Shown here piece by piece: positions 39,624 through 50,633 of a stretch of DNA of 64,000 bases; position 1 is the first letter of the stretch; each line of letters begins with the position of its first letter. Location of the stretch: positions 10,824,001 to 10,888,000 of the forward strand of contig NC_084774.1 in the NCBI RefSeq assembly GCF_028858725.1, written 5' to 3'. The translations under genes and the position numbers were made by a program. Origin of the DNA: Colius striatus (Eukaryota > Chordata > Aves > Coliiformes > Coliidae). Under the pieces are notes generated by a model. It made no database searches and was not told the DNA's origin. It saw only the letters and a program-made list of their open reading frames with translations.

Positions 39624-40143
39624 ATGTACCAGGGCCTGGCCCTCGCCCCTAACCATGGCCAGTCGGCTTATTCCCACGACTCCAGCAACTTCCTCCACTC
39701 GTCGGCCGGCTCGCCCGTCTACGTGCCCACTACCCGGGTACCCTCTGTCCTCCAGACGCTGCCCTACCTGCAAAGCTGCGAGCCGCACCAGAGCCACCTC
39801 GCCAACCCTCCGGGCTGGGGGCAGAGCAGCGGCGAGGCCGCCGCTTTCAACGCCGGCAGCCCCCACCCACCGTCAGGCTTCTCCTACTCCCACAGCCCCC
39901 CGGGCAGCAGCCCCCCGGGCCGCGACGGTGCCTACCAGGGGCCCCTGCTGCTGGGCGGCGGGGGCCGGGAGCAGTACGGCAACGCCTTGGTGCGCTCCGT
40001 TAACGGGTCTTACTCCAGCCCCTACCCCGCCTACGTGACCCCCGAGATCCCGCCTTCCTGGACGGCCGGACACTTTGAGAGCAGCGTTCTGCACAGCCTG
40101 CAGACCAGGCAGGCGGCTTTACCCGGCCGCAGGTCCACCTTCG
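39624..40143 (+). CDS. GATA5: GATA5 coding exon 1 (exon 2): start and transactivation region, residues 1-173
   Basis: The start ATG has A at -3, and the product begins MYQGLALAP, as in GATA5 of other vertebrates. The exon encodes the GATA-type N-terminal activation region, rich in Ser, Pro, Tyr and Gly. It includes GSPVYVPTTRV at residues 29-39, a block shared by GATA4/5/6, and LPYLQ at 46-50. A Gly-rich run follows at about residues 112-116. Near the end is the HSLQTRQAALPGRR segment, typical of the family just before the first finger. The donor TTCG|GTAGGT at 40144 leaves one base of codon 174. Reading on through the donor gives 39 more codons to a stop at 40262, unrelated to GATA proteins, which confirms the splice. 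The exon lies in the CpG island. Confidence 0.95.
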
Positions 40144-42205
40144 GTAGGTTGCCGTCGCCCTTCACCGTCGCCTCGGGGCGTCGAGTCGTTTCCCGGCTGT
40201 CGACTTCGGGTCTGAGCCTGGCCCCGCTCCCCTGGCGCGTTGGTGTCCCTGCCTCGGGGTGAGCTGCCCTGTTGGCATCCCCGACAGGAACGAAAGGGGT
40301 GATTTTATCCAGGGATGGAGAGATGGTCCGGGCACGGGGAATGCGTGACTGACCCTGGACAGAAGTGGGGGGTGTGAGGGGAATGTGACATGAAGGGCAA
40401 AGACCACGTTTCAAAGGAGAGCAATTCCCCCGGAGGACAGAGGAGCAGAGGCCGTTCAACCCTCTCTCCCCCACTCCCCCTCCCGCCGATATCTCCTTCC
40501 CACAATATCGACTTTGTGCCTGTGCTTCAATACTTACCCTTGTGTTTAAATTAGCGGGGCAGATTTATAGCTCCCTCCCTTTTAAGTAATTTATTGTAGT
40601 AAATTAGTTTATATTTGAACAGACTCTCGGGCTCCTCATTCGCCTTCGCCCAAACAGGTCCGCAGCTGCATCACTCTGTGGCCTTGGGAGAGACACCGAA
40701 ACGCACTCAGGCGTTGAACAATAAACCTCACTTCAATTCGTTTGCATCCACAGCGGAGAGTCCTCTCAAATCAATCCCCGAACCTTATTTGCTCGGGGTT
40801 TGGTTTAAAAGGACTCTCTCGGCGCGGGGTTTATCACCCCGGGGGTATCTCACCATCCTCCCTCGCCGGTGGTTTGCAAAGTCTTTTAAAAGCCACTTCA
40901 AGATCTCAGCCGCATTATCATCTTTACTGCGGTGAACCGAATTATCTTTATCCCAAGAACAAAGTTTCGCCGAGGCAGCAGCCCCCTCCTCACCTCGCTG
41001 CTCCCCAGCCCTCCTGTCCCTCCTCCTCGGGGCCGTTCGGGAACAGTTTCTTTCCAGGATTTTCTCTTTGTCTGGGAAAATCCGTTGCATTGTGCGGGAA
41101 GGGATCGCTCCGGTCCTGCCGAGAGAGATGATGGCGCGGAAATCCCTTCTGCGTTTTCAATTCGGTGGTTTGGGATCCGGAATAGTGGCCGCCGTCCTTT
41201 CTGTCGTTTATTTTTGCTCTTGAATAGTGTAAACGACTCTTAAGTAGAGTAAACTATTCGTTTTCGCACTTAATGAATTGTTGCAACCTTTTTCCTTTTT
41301 TAAACTTTTTACACTTTAATTTTCTTTTTTTCCCTTTTAAAATTTTGTTATTTTCCCTTTTTCCCCCTCCCTCTGTTGGATTGTTATTAATACTATCGAA
41401 GATTGAAATATATATATCTATAGAAGAGTATTTTTCTTTGGAAGAAAATACCATTCCAGGCGGAGGAAAAAAAAGAGAGAGAGCGAGAGAGAGGAAAATA
41501 GCAGGAGAAAAGATCCCGACTCTCAATCTAGGAGTGCCTCGGGTTTGCTCCGAGCTGCCCGTTTGCCGCGGAGCCGTGTTCTGGCCGGGGACGGAGGGTG
41601 CTCGGAGCGAGCGGCTCCGTGGCTTCATCTCGGGGCTTTGCGGGGTGCAGGGAAGTGGAGCAGAGCCTCGCTAAGCTGGCGTTTGGGACAGCGGGTGATG
41701 CTCCCCCGGGTACCCCCGGGCTTCCCGCGGCTGCCAGTCTGGCGGGCTGGGGGCATCGCTCCGTGTGCAGCCCCTCGGGCCCTTCCCCAGCCGGTCTGTC
41801 CCCAGCGGCCAGCAAACAGTCTGACTTGATGAAAATGAGGAAAATCGCCCCATTTTGCTGCCTCCAACTTATTTTTTCAGGGCTAGCTCTGCACTCTCCC
41901 ACTGACGGGCTCCCTGTGCCTTCCCATCGCAGGGAGACCCTGGCCTCACTCAGCCCTTTGAGGTCTTTTGGGGAAGAGATGAGGGAATCTGCTATATTGG
42001 AGCAAAATACTGAAAGATTAGGCTGTGGAGGAAATAAAAGGGTTTGTTCCACACTTCGTAGGATGGAGGTAAACTCCCTCCATGCAGGGATTGTCCTTGG
42101 GAGAGAAACAGTGGAGCACAGAGGATTGGGGACCTCCCATAGACCCGGAATGCCCTGTGCCATGGGCACAGCTCCTGACCCACACAATTTGGGTGTCTCT
42201 TCCAG
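40144..42205 (+). other. GATA5: GATA5 intron 2
   Basis: A 2.06-kb intron. Its first part is still CpG-rich; the middle holds T-rich and A-rich stretches and an imperfect (GA)n run at about 41474-41494. A long open frame over 41598-42407 runs into exon 3 in a different frame from the zinc finger and shows no protein similarity, so I treat it as a by-product of base composition. Confidence 0.8.
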
Positions 42206-42372
42206 AGTACTTGGAGGAGTTCCCTGGGGACGGCCGGGAGTGTGTGAACTGTGGGGCCATGTCCACGCCGCTCTGGAGGAAGGATGGCACCGGGCACTAC
42301 CTGTGCAACGCCTGCGGGCTCTACCACAAGATGAATGGCATCAACCGGCCACTCAAGCCACAGAAGAGGCTG
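42206..42372 (+). CDS. GATA5: GATA5 coding exon 2 (exon 3): N-terminal zinc finger, residues 174-229
   Basis: The acceptor GTGTCTCTTCCAG ends at 42205. The two first bases complete codon 174 (Glu), giving the family sequence [17 protein letters not shown]. Zinc ligands are C186, C189, C207 and C210 in a CX2C-X17-CX2C finger. In GATA4/5/6 this finger stabilises DNA binding and recruits FOG cofactors. Two oddities are visible. The usual WRRDG is WRKDG (Lys199), and the segment after the finger reads [10 protein letters not shown], where family members have an extra Ile or Val between Leu and the basic residue. The donor CTG|GTAAGA follows Leu229 in phase 0. The exon is 167 bases, so skipping it would shift the frame. 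Confidence 0.95.
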
Positions 42373-45300
42373 GTAAGAGGGGGAAACTCCCAGGGAAGTC
42401 TCCCTAGTGATCCCCTGTGTCACTCAGGGGGTCTGGAGGGTGGGAGCCAGGGAGCTGTCATGGTGCCTGCACCATTAGTCTCTGTACTTTTGTTAGGGCC
42501 TGTTTGATCCTCCATCCTCCCACAAACAAAATGCCATCAGCACTGGCAGGAGCCCTTTGTTGCAGTACAGAGCTGGCTCACATCAGGAGGAGTGGAGTGA
42601 AGCCAGAGGTATTGTTGCCCTGGAACAACTGGCACAGATAGGACAGCAGGGACCGGAGGGGTCCCGGTGATGCACTGAGCGGCTGCACTGCAGCAGAGTC
42701 AGGGCTAATCTGTCCCACTTGCAGTTCAGAGTCCTGTGGGCTTCTCCCAACTCCATTCCCCCAGTGAGTGCATTGCTTTGTATCCTATAATTATTATTAT
42801 TACATCCTATTTCATTGTGAAGATGCACATGGGCTGGGCAGGGGAGGTGAACAGGAGCCATGGCTGATCCTGAGCTGTCCTGGGCAGGTCTGCGGCTGCT
42901 CACGATGGGAGCAGGATGGGGCCCAGTTCCCGCGCTGTCTTCACCCACCCACCTAAGTGGGAAATTTGAGGTTGGGTAGTTCCTGGTTTCTCTGCAAGTT
43001 AAGAGTATTAATTGCCCTTCCTCAACGAGGTATTGGGCTTCCTCCTATTGGGATCCCATCGTGAGAGAGGAAAGGCACCTCCTTTTATTTTTTGTGGAGT
43101 CGCTTGGGGATGTTTAAATTTGGTGGCAACAGTTTTGGTTCCAGAGCCTGTCATCAGAAGCCTTCGTTGCAAACAGGATGTTTGTTGGAGCTGAGCTGGG
43201 GAGCAGCTGGGAGCTCCTTTTGCTTTCACTCAGGGTTTATTCCCGCAGTTTGGGGTGGGTTTTTTTGCATTGCATTGCGAAGCAGATTATGAGGAATAGC
43301 CCCAAAGTTAGGAGTTTCTGTGTAAGAAAACCATTTCCTTAAAAAGCTGGGATTGAGCAAGAGGTTTCGTTTTGATTCCGATCCGGGAAATGTGCCTCTG
43401 GATTTGCAAAACCAAATGAGCAGCGTCTCCATGGAAAATCGCCCTGGTTGTGTTCATCACATCAAAATAGAGGCATTTCTGTGAAACACTCGCTGTTACC
43501 TGACAGGATTTACCTGTCTCACTAAAACCCTCCTGGTCTCTTTTAATGCAATGGCTTTAAATCTCCACGCTGGCAGCGGCTTCTGGTCGCTGCTGTGCTG
43601 TGAACCTCAGAGTCACGCTGCTGATTCCTTTGAGCAAATACCATCCGTGCAGAGAGAGACAGGTACAAACCACTTTAAATCCAAACCTCGATTTTGGACT
43701 GGCATCAAAATGTGGCACTGGATGAATTTCCAGGTTGTTGGGGTTTTTTTTTGTTTGAACAATTCCTTTCTCCAAAAAGGAGTTGGAGAGGTCGGGCTGC
43801 TGTTGTACTGTATTTCGGCACCCTGCCTCACACTCCCCTCCTGCTTGTCTCTCATTGCTGGCACAGCTCCACACATAGCACCCATGAGGCATTTTTCAGC
43901 AATGATTTCAACAGAGTTTTCTGGTGAAGAAGGCTGCTTTGCAGAATTGTACTTATCAAAGTACTTCCAATGTATTTTAGCATAATTTTGGTAATTGAGA
44001 CAATGATGATAAAGCCCAAATGGAAGAGTCAGTTCTTACCCAGGGAGAACATTTCAGAGAGGTTTAAATACTTGAAGGGGTTTTGGTTTATGGATTAGAA
44101 AAGGGGCTGTAATTTTGACTTCCCATCCTGACTTTGGAATGAAACATTTCAAAACTTCAGATTTTCCCAAGGGTTTGAAATGTCATGTTGCAACAAGTTC
44201 TGCCCCATCAGAGGAAAGGGGATCCACTGACAAGAGGGTGTAAGTCCACCACCAAGGGTCTACTTCTTTGGCTTGGGATGGTTCTTACTCTGATTTCTGT
44301 GGTGGGGGATGTTCTCCCTGCTCAATCTCACTCCCATGGGCCGTTTGGAGCAGAGCATTGGAGGCAGTGACGTGCTGCTGCTGTAGGAAGGATGAAATCG
44401 GCCGTTTCACAACTCCGTGAAATACAGACACGGGAAGGAAAAAATGGTGGCTTTTGTCCTTTACGTTATGACCTTTGTTCTGTAAGTAGATGCTGGGCTG
44501 GGAGTTATTCTGATTTCTGTTTTCACAAAGCAAAGTTCCCCTGAAAGCCCTGGAGAACACAACATGGCCCAGATAACACTGCAGCTCGGCAGCGCTCAGC
44601 CTGCTTGTGTGTGGCAGAGGGTGAGCAGCAGCAGTGTAGTTTCCAGCTCATTTTTTGTTTCTTTTTTTTTTGGAGATAACAGCATCCCCTACACAGCAGC
44701 AACAGCCATTTTGCTGCAGCATTGCCCAAGCACAGTGGCTTTCAGAAGCAGAAAGGCTTTGTCTTTGAGGAGGACAGACGCAGCAGTATTGTGTCACGAG
44801 ATGATACCATAGACTCAGTCCTAAAAGCCAAATCACTGTTACCATCTGGGAGCAGCTGATGGAGGTGAATGGCTCTGTCCTTGTGTGTGCAATTCCCCCG
44901 TGTTAGGGGCTGAGCTGCACAGTGTGGTGCAGCCCAGGGAGCAAATGCAGCAACTGTCCTGTGCTCAGCAGCTCCCATGCCGCTCTGAGGGGAAGGACTC
45001 ACCTGGAGTTGAGCTTTGCTGGCTTGATTCAGGGGATATTTTTTCAGCCTGTCCGTTTTTACAGATTGCAATGCAGAGTGGGTTTGGTGATACTTTTGGG
45101 GAAGGTGGGGATAGGACTGTTTGCAGCTCTGGGACAATCTGGTAGGACTCTGGAGCTATGCAGTGTTATGGTGTGTGTCTTGGCTTTCTCCTGGCTGTTA
45201 GTTCCTTCTGCTCCCTTGTCCTCCAAGGTGCAGGTTTGCCCAGAGCCTTGGTTACCAAAGCAAATCTCAGAGGCTGCTGCTACCTTTGGCTCTGAGGTTT

Positions 45301-47782
45301 GTGTCTGCCTGATTTCAGGAGCTGAGCTCAGGTATCTCAGTAACCTTTCTGCAAATCTTTCCCTGTCAACACCAGGTCCCATCCATCGTGCTGCCAGGGA
45401 GGACAGAAAAGTATTGGTTACATCAGGGGGTTTAGAGGCTTCTCTTGTTTTTTTCCTGTGAAACCCTGTGCTTTCATTTTCATCTTTGAAAAGGGAGTGA
45501 AGCAAAGTCCCTGATGGCTTTGGGCTCAGAAGGACTTACCCTGCTAGCTCTGAATTGTCCTGGCTCTCCAAGCAGCGGTCACACATGGTTCATTCGATAG
45601 GCACCAACTCGCCATTCCTTGAGCTTATCAGCAGCACTTGGCTGTCAAGTCTGGTCCATGAAGGGTTTTTGTTTGAGTGTATGCTGCATTTGTATAAATA
45701 AACACTGGAGCACAATGTTGAAGTCAACAACTTCCTAGACAAGGTCAGAATGGTACAAAGGCAGCTGGGTGGAGGCAGGCAGAAATGCATTTTCTTTTTA
45801 AGGGAACTGCTGGGAAACCAGCAATAACGTATTGTACCCTCGTCCTTCAGTGAGCAACTGTAGCCTTGACTGTCTCTTTCTTGCTAAGCTGGCAGGTTGT
45901 GGTGCACGGCCAGGTTCTCATGGGTTTCTGGGCTTTAATTTGTAATATTTGGTCATTGAGGATGATTTCTGCTCTTTCCTGGCTGTGTGAGTGGGATGCA
46001 GCCCAGAGAGTGATGTGCAAGAGCCCCAGCAGAAAGCTCACGAGCAGGTTGTGACACAGTGCTGGGCAGAGCTCTGGCAGGACTGGCATTGCCCTTGGGC
46101 CACCAGAACTACAGGTCTTGTCGCCACCTCATCTACAAGCCATGGACAAAGCATTGTTTGAAATAGGGAAAGTGTGTCCCTCCCTCCCTCCCTCCCTCCC
46201 TCCCAGGGACCTGCAATGGTGCAGAAATCTCGGGGCTTCCCAAAAGGCTTTGTGTTGGCCTTCTTCCATCTGCAGGTGATGACAGATCTCACCAGCTTAT
46301 ATCAGGCACAGTTACCCAAGGCTGAGTGCCTCCAAATTCCCCTTCAGAGCCACAGCAGGAGCTGGACCTCAGAGCCCTTGCACCTATTTGGTGCTCAGCA
46401 TCTCCCTCTGTTCCCATCAGGGCTGAGGTCCCTCCTGGTCAAAGGGCTGAACAGTACATCCCTGGCAGCTGAAAGGCTTTAAGGAAGCTTAGTAGCTGCT
46501 CCAGGACCTTGCTGTGGCACCACATCCCAAATTAGGGACAAGGATTGCCATTCCCTCCTCTGTGCCAGGCTTGTCAGCTCACACCTCGGTGTGTTGTTAT
46601 TTTTGCCTGGTTATTTTTTGAGAGCAATTTCCATTTCCAAAGCAGTATCATTATTTGCAAACAGTTGCCGAGACCTCTGCTGAGCAACGAGTGAATCAAA
46701 GCTTGGGCACGTCACTCGTGTCTCCTGAAACTCAAAGCTGATCTTTATTTGACTGTTAACCTTGTAAAAACATTTCATTTTTATTCCTGCTCTTCCCAGC
46801 TCATTTGTTATATTGCTCAGTCATGATATCAAGTAATAATGGAAGAATAAACAAATGGGGAGTTCTTTATTGCCTGCATCACCTATCATCTGCCTTTGAG
46901 GGAAATCAAAGTGATTTTTCTCAAGACTGAAGAATATATTTTTAAACACCTGAATGTGGAAAGCCTCTCACATTGCTTATTGCTAGCTTATACTTAGTGA
47001 AGTCTTTTAGTAAAATAGTTTCAATACCTAGTGTTAAGAGTCTTTCAAATCAAATGCTTATTGAGCTGACAAGGCTGTATAGAGAGACTTGTGGATTTTC
47101 CAGTAGCTTGGAGTGCAGCTGTCAGAAGTTAGTTTGCTGCTTCTGCCAGAATATTTTCCTTCTTCATTTGGAATTAACATTTCAGAGCCAGCAGTCACTG
47201 CACTTGCAAAATAAGTCATTAATTTAAGTTTGCATGGTGTATCTGCAGCCTGTAAGAGAACAGACTATCTGTGGGACACGCAAAGAGTAATCTCCCTGGT
47301 CTCATTATGGGCCAGTTCAGTTTGGTTCTGCTCAGTTCAGCCAATTGATTCCCAGTTGTCTTGAACCAGAGATTAATTGGGATGTTGTTAACTTTTAGAG
47401 TACAGAAAAACACAAGAGTTCACTTAAAGCATAAGGAGCTTTCATCATGTGCTTAAACTCTGTCATTTTCCATCTTCTCTCCATCTGAGTGAATCTCCTG
47501 GAGGAAAGTTCTCTGAGTCCTGGTCACTTTCAGCAGATTTGTTGAAAGTTTCTGAAATGAGTTACAAGGCTAGTTGCCAGGCTTATCAAGCTCAGTAAAA
47601 AAAAATCACTTGCAAATTAGAGTGATGTCATTTGACTGTAATTTGTTTGATCTGAATTTGGCGCTCGTGTGTGTTTCACATTTTCCAGGACATTGGGGCA
47701 AGTGGCGGTTTACTATTTTTTTATATATGAAAGGAAAGTTCCCAATTAATCATTCCTATGTGTGTGTTTCCTTGTTTTCAAG
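42373..47782 (+). other. GATA5: GATA5 intron 3, the largest intron
   Basis: A 5.4-kb intron separating the two zinc-finger exons. It is of ordinary composition, has no CR1 copy, and contains a (TCCC)7 repeat at 46177-46204. It is the natural place for an internal promoter or alternative first exon producing a protein with only the second finger, but I could not identify one. Confidence 0.8.
46177..46204. repeat. (TCCC)7 simple repeat
   Basis: Seven perfect TCCC units inside GATA5 intron 3, likely polymorphic in length. Confidence 0.9.
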
Positions 47783-47908
47783 TCTTCATCTAGACGTGCT
47801 GGCCTATGTTGCACTAACTGCCACACAACCAACACCACCCTCTGGAGAAGGAACGCTGAAGGGGAACCCGTCTGCAACGCCTGCGGCTTGTACATGAAGC
47901 TCCATGGG
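47783..47908 (+). CDS. GATA5: GATA5 coding exon 3 (exon 4): C-terminal zinc finger, residues 230-271
   Basis: The acceptor CTTGTTTTCAAG ends at 47782, and the exon reads [16 protein letters not shown] onward in phase 0. Zinc ligands are C239, C242, C260 and C263. This finger and the basic residues after it form the core WGATAR-binding unit. [18 protein letters not shown] is essentially the invariant family sequence, and the THTTN variant (residues 243-246 HTTN) is as in mammalian GATA5. The donor GGG|GTGAGA at 47909 follows Gly271 in phase 0. Confidence 0.96.
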
Positions 47909-48721
47909 GTGAGAGACCCTTTGGGCACTGGGATTACTGCCCAGCAGGTTCAGATCTGGAGGGACCAGCTTCTAGGCTGGAACCAAAAGAACTGTAACCC
48001 AACCTTATCTCCTTGGACAGTTGAAAGCTCAGACCACTGGTGTTCTCCAGAACAAAGCTGGGGGGCGTACAGGAACACTCCCAGGAGAAACCTGTGTAGA
48101 GGAGAGATTTCTGGCACTGGATGGCTCTTAATTAGCTTGTTTGCCAAGTTATTCCCCAGAATGAAAGCTTACCAGGCTCCAGTAGTTGGAGACTGAAGCT
48201 CCCCAGACCCAGACTGGAGCAAAGGAGCATATCTCTTCTAGATCTGGTAGTTAAGAATGTGTGAAGGATACTGAGTAGCCCAACATTTATGTACAGAGGA
48301 TGGGAACTGTTGCTAATGTGTCCAGCAGCCAAACAGGAGACTTCATCCCTCCATACAGGCCTCTTCAAACTCCTGCCACAAAGGTTAAAGTCTCCTTATC
48401 CCATGACCATTCCCTCTGAGCCACGCAGGCTTTCAGTCTGTCAGTGTAATTTAATGAGGCCCTGTCATAAAGGTCACTAATAAATCAGGAAAAGGAAAAT
48501 AGGAAATAAAGGAAAAAACAGAATTTGTGGGAAAGCCTTAGCTGTTAGCCTTCTACATCTTCCAGCCAAGGCCTGCTGCAGAGAAAAATAGCACTTAGTG
48601 AAGGACAAGGACTTTAGGTGCTTTGCATGAGCTACAGCACATAAATAGGAGAGCAACATGTGTGTGGGAAGGAGCTAAATAAAAGACAATATTAATGATT
48701 CCAAACTTTACGAATGTCAAG

Positions 48722-48809
48722 GTACCACGACCTCTGGCCATGAAAAAGGAAAGCATCCAGACGAGGAAAAGGAAGCCTAAAAACATTACCAAAGGCAAAA
48801 CCTCAACAG
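48722..48809 (+). CDS. GATA5: GATA5 coding exon 4 (exon 5): basic tail of the DNA-binding domain, residues 272-300
   Basis: It starts [13 protein letters not shown] and continues with TRKRKPKN at residues 285-292. This is the basic tail after the C-finger that makes minor-groove contacts and carries the nuclear localisation signal. The frame and sequence leave no doubt about the exon, although the acceptor TTTACGAATGTCAAG has a poor pyrimidine tract. The donor ACAG|GTACAG at 48810 leaves one base of codon 301. Confidence 0.93.
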
Positions 48810-49385
48810 GTACAGTGCTGCTATGTTCCATCATGGGGGCTTGGTGCACGATTCAATGTGTCTTCTGCAAGAAATTATGATCATTAGAAAATAGTATTGT
48901 GATGTTTTCCCCTGATGTTTGCTTTAGATGTAGGTCCTGTGCTTACACATAGACCTCATGTGGAAGTAGGATGGTGGGTGGGAGATCTCACTGCTGTCAT
49001 ATTCCCATGAAGCTCCTCTGCTCCATGGGCATGTGGCTTCAGCCCAGCAACACTGTGTTCAAGGAGATCTGGGCTAAACTGAGTGATGTGATAAAAGCAG
49101 GACTGGGAATGAGGTATGAAAGAGTTGAAGGGAAGGTATCATGATGCATTCAACATTAGCCCACGTGGCCAGTACCAGGACCATCCCTGTCAGGCCATGA
49201 GAGGGTCCTTCTTCTCCTCCATCAGCATCTTAACAGCCAAATACAAAGCTTTATCCTGACAGAGATGTGGTGAAGAAGAGTAGACTCATGCCATGAGGTG
49301 TGATGGTAGCCATGAAAACATATCTGTCTTTAAGAACAGATTTTCACCTGTGTTGCTTCACCATCCTGTACCAATTGTCTTCCAG

Positions 49386-49510
49386 GGTCTACAACTTCGG
49401 CCACTAACTCCCCTTCTTCCATCACGAACTCAGACAGCACGGTCACTTTAAAGTCAGAGCCCAGCACGACCTCACAGTATCCCGGACAAACCATCGTGTC
49501 GGTGTCCCAG
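49386..49510 (+). CDS. GATA5: GATA5 coding exon 5 (exon 6): C-terminal activation region, residues 301-342
   Basis: The acceptor ATTGTCTTCCAG ends at 49385. The first two bases finish codon 301 (Gly), and 41 further codons read STTSATNSPSSITNSDST and on to YPGQTIVSVSQ. The segment is rich in Ser and Thr, like the same exon of chicken GATA5. The donor CAG|GTGAGG at 49511 follows Gln342. Confidence 0.93.
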
Positions 49511-50057
49511 GTGAGGCACAGGAGCCCACAGCCCTTGCCTTGGTACTCGCTGACCTGGGGAACCTGGAGGCTGAGGGATTAGTTCATAGTACTGAGGGCC
49601 ACCAGCCTAATGGATTGGTGAAGGGTCTGGAGAGCAAGTCTTATGAAGAGCATGAATTAACCCACACATCAGTATTTTGTGACCCAGCACTATCTTTATG
49701 CTGAGTGTAAACTGTCTCCAAGCTGGTTGTGTGTCCATGAAGGGGAAGCTCAGCTCCAGCACCAGAGTGCCTGGTGCAGTGCCAGTCATGCTGTATGGGA
49801 GAGGGGTGGGTTTGACATGTTTAGTCATTAAATAAATGCAGATGGGCCCTGGGATGCCTCATCCCTGTGCTTACTGGGGATGCAGAACCCTTCCTGCCCA
49901 GCTCCAGGCTCCTCTGAAGGGCAGCAGTAGCATCAGGGATAACCCAAGCTGTTCATAATCCATCCCAGTCATACCACAACGTTACAACAAAGGGGAGGGT
50001 GACTGCTTGGCTAATGACAGGCTTTCTGATGACTTTCTGCTTCCCTCCCTGGGGCAG

Positions 50058-50213
50058 GCACAGAGCCAGTCAGACGAGGCACTGGCCAGCAGCCACGGTG
50101 AGTTCAAATTCGAGCCCGAGGACTACACCTTCTCCCCCAGCACCATGGCCCCCCAGCCAGGGCTGAGCGTGCCGCTCCGGCAGGACTCCTGGTGTGCCCT
50201 GGCACTTGCCTAG
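50058..50213 (+). CDS. GATA5: GATA5 coding exon 6 (exon 7): C-terminus, residues 343-393 and stop
   Basis: The acceptor CTCCCTGGGGCAG ends at 50057 and the exon begins [18 protein letters not shown]. The block [14 protein letters not shown] and the final [11 protein letters not shown] are hallmark GATA5 sequences, and the last codon is followed by TAG at 50211-50213. The total of 393 residues agrees with the size of GATA5 in other birds and mammals (close to 390-400). Confidence 0.96.
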   Translation, partial: AQSQSDEALASSHGEFKFEPEDYTFSPSTMAPQPGLSVPLRQDSWCALALA

Positions 50214-50521
50214 AAGTTGGCACTTGCCAACTTCCAGCAAAAAGCCTCGGGAGCAACGTTTTTGGCTGGCCCTACGAACAGCCGGCGGGCAGGACGAGGG
50301 GCTGCCCCAGTGCGTCGGGACTGAGGGCTGTCGGGACACGGCTGCACAACAGGTTTCTCTCAGAGGATGCGTGTGGGAAACTCTGACTGGATGGGGCTGG
50401 GATGGCTCTGCTGTGACAATGGGTCCCCCCCAGGAAGCTCATCCTCCTCCCTGAAGCCAGAGCCTCGGGGCTGCCTTTATTTTCCTAGGGAAAGCCTTCC
50501 TCCTTTGAGATGAAACCAGCA

Positions 50522-50527
50522 AATAAA
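50522..50527 (+). terminator. possible proximal poly(A) signal
   Basis: A canonical AATAAA 309 bases after the GATA5 stop, followed by T-rich sequence (ATGTTTATTCGCAGTGATTTC). It could give a short 3' end. Confidence 0.4.
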
Positions 50528-50605
50528 TGCATCCCAGAATCTATGTTTATTCGCAGTGATTTCTCTCTCCTATGACTCCTCTGTGTGCAATTTATTCCAC
50601 TTTCC

Positions 50606-50611
50606 AATAAA
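50606..50611 (+). terminator. GATA5: likely GATA5 poly(A) signal
   Basis: AATAAA in the context TTCCAATAAAGACTG, about 393 bases after the stop codon. A third AATAAA at 50828-50833 is followed by a strong T-rich tract and could be a distal alternative. Confidence 0.5.
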
Positions 50612-50633
50612 GACTGTAATAACGTGGCACCAA

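Larger units (their letters stand above)
35540..40280. promoter_or_regulatory. CpG island over the GATA5 promoter and first two exons
   Basis: From the ACCGCGTGAGACGC segment near 35558 onward, CpG dinucleotides occur nearly at the expected rate for GC-rich DNA, with dips around 36600-36720 and 37080-37180. The island covers the likely promoter, the non-coding first exon, intron 1 and the first coding exon, and fades in intron 2. Broad CpG islands are usual for developmental transcription factor genes. No clear TATA box precedes exon 1; a T-rich tract ending near 38792 lies just upstream. The transcription start cannot be placed from sequence alone. Confidence 0.75.
38801..50611 (+). other. 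GATA5: GATA5 transcription unit
   Basis: This is the whole gene as assembled by eye: non-coding exon 1 (5' end not determinable, ending 38873), exon 2 (39550-40143), exon 3 (42206-42372), exon 4 (47783-47908), exon 5 (48722-48809), exon 6 (49386-49510) and exon 7 (from 50058). All introns are GT-AG and all phases agree, giving 393 residues with no stop. GATA5 is a nuclear activator that binds WGATAR sites and acts in heart, endoderm and gut development. GATA4 and GATA6 are ruled out by the short N-terminus beginning MYQGLALAP and the C-terminus ending SWCALALA, which are GATA5 traits. The layout of one exon per zinc finger is that of the GATA4/5/6 family. Confidence 0.95.
50214..50625 (+). 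other. GATA5: GATA5 3' untranslated region
   Basis: It follows the TAG and runs to just beyond the AATAAA at 50606. The end is placed about 15 bases after the signal and is approximate. It contains an earlier AATAAA at 50522, so a shorter mRNA end is also possible. Confidence 0.6.

Noticed and set aside
41598..42407. A 269-codon frame crossing intron 2 into the N-finger exon
   Set aside because: It reads exon 3 in the wrong frame, lacks any known similarity, and the true finger frame is joined by a good acceptor at 42205.
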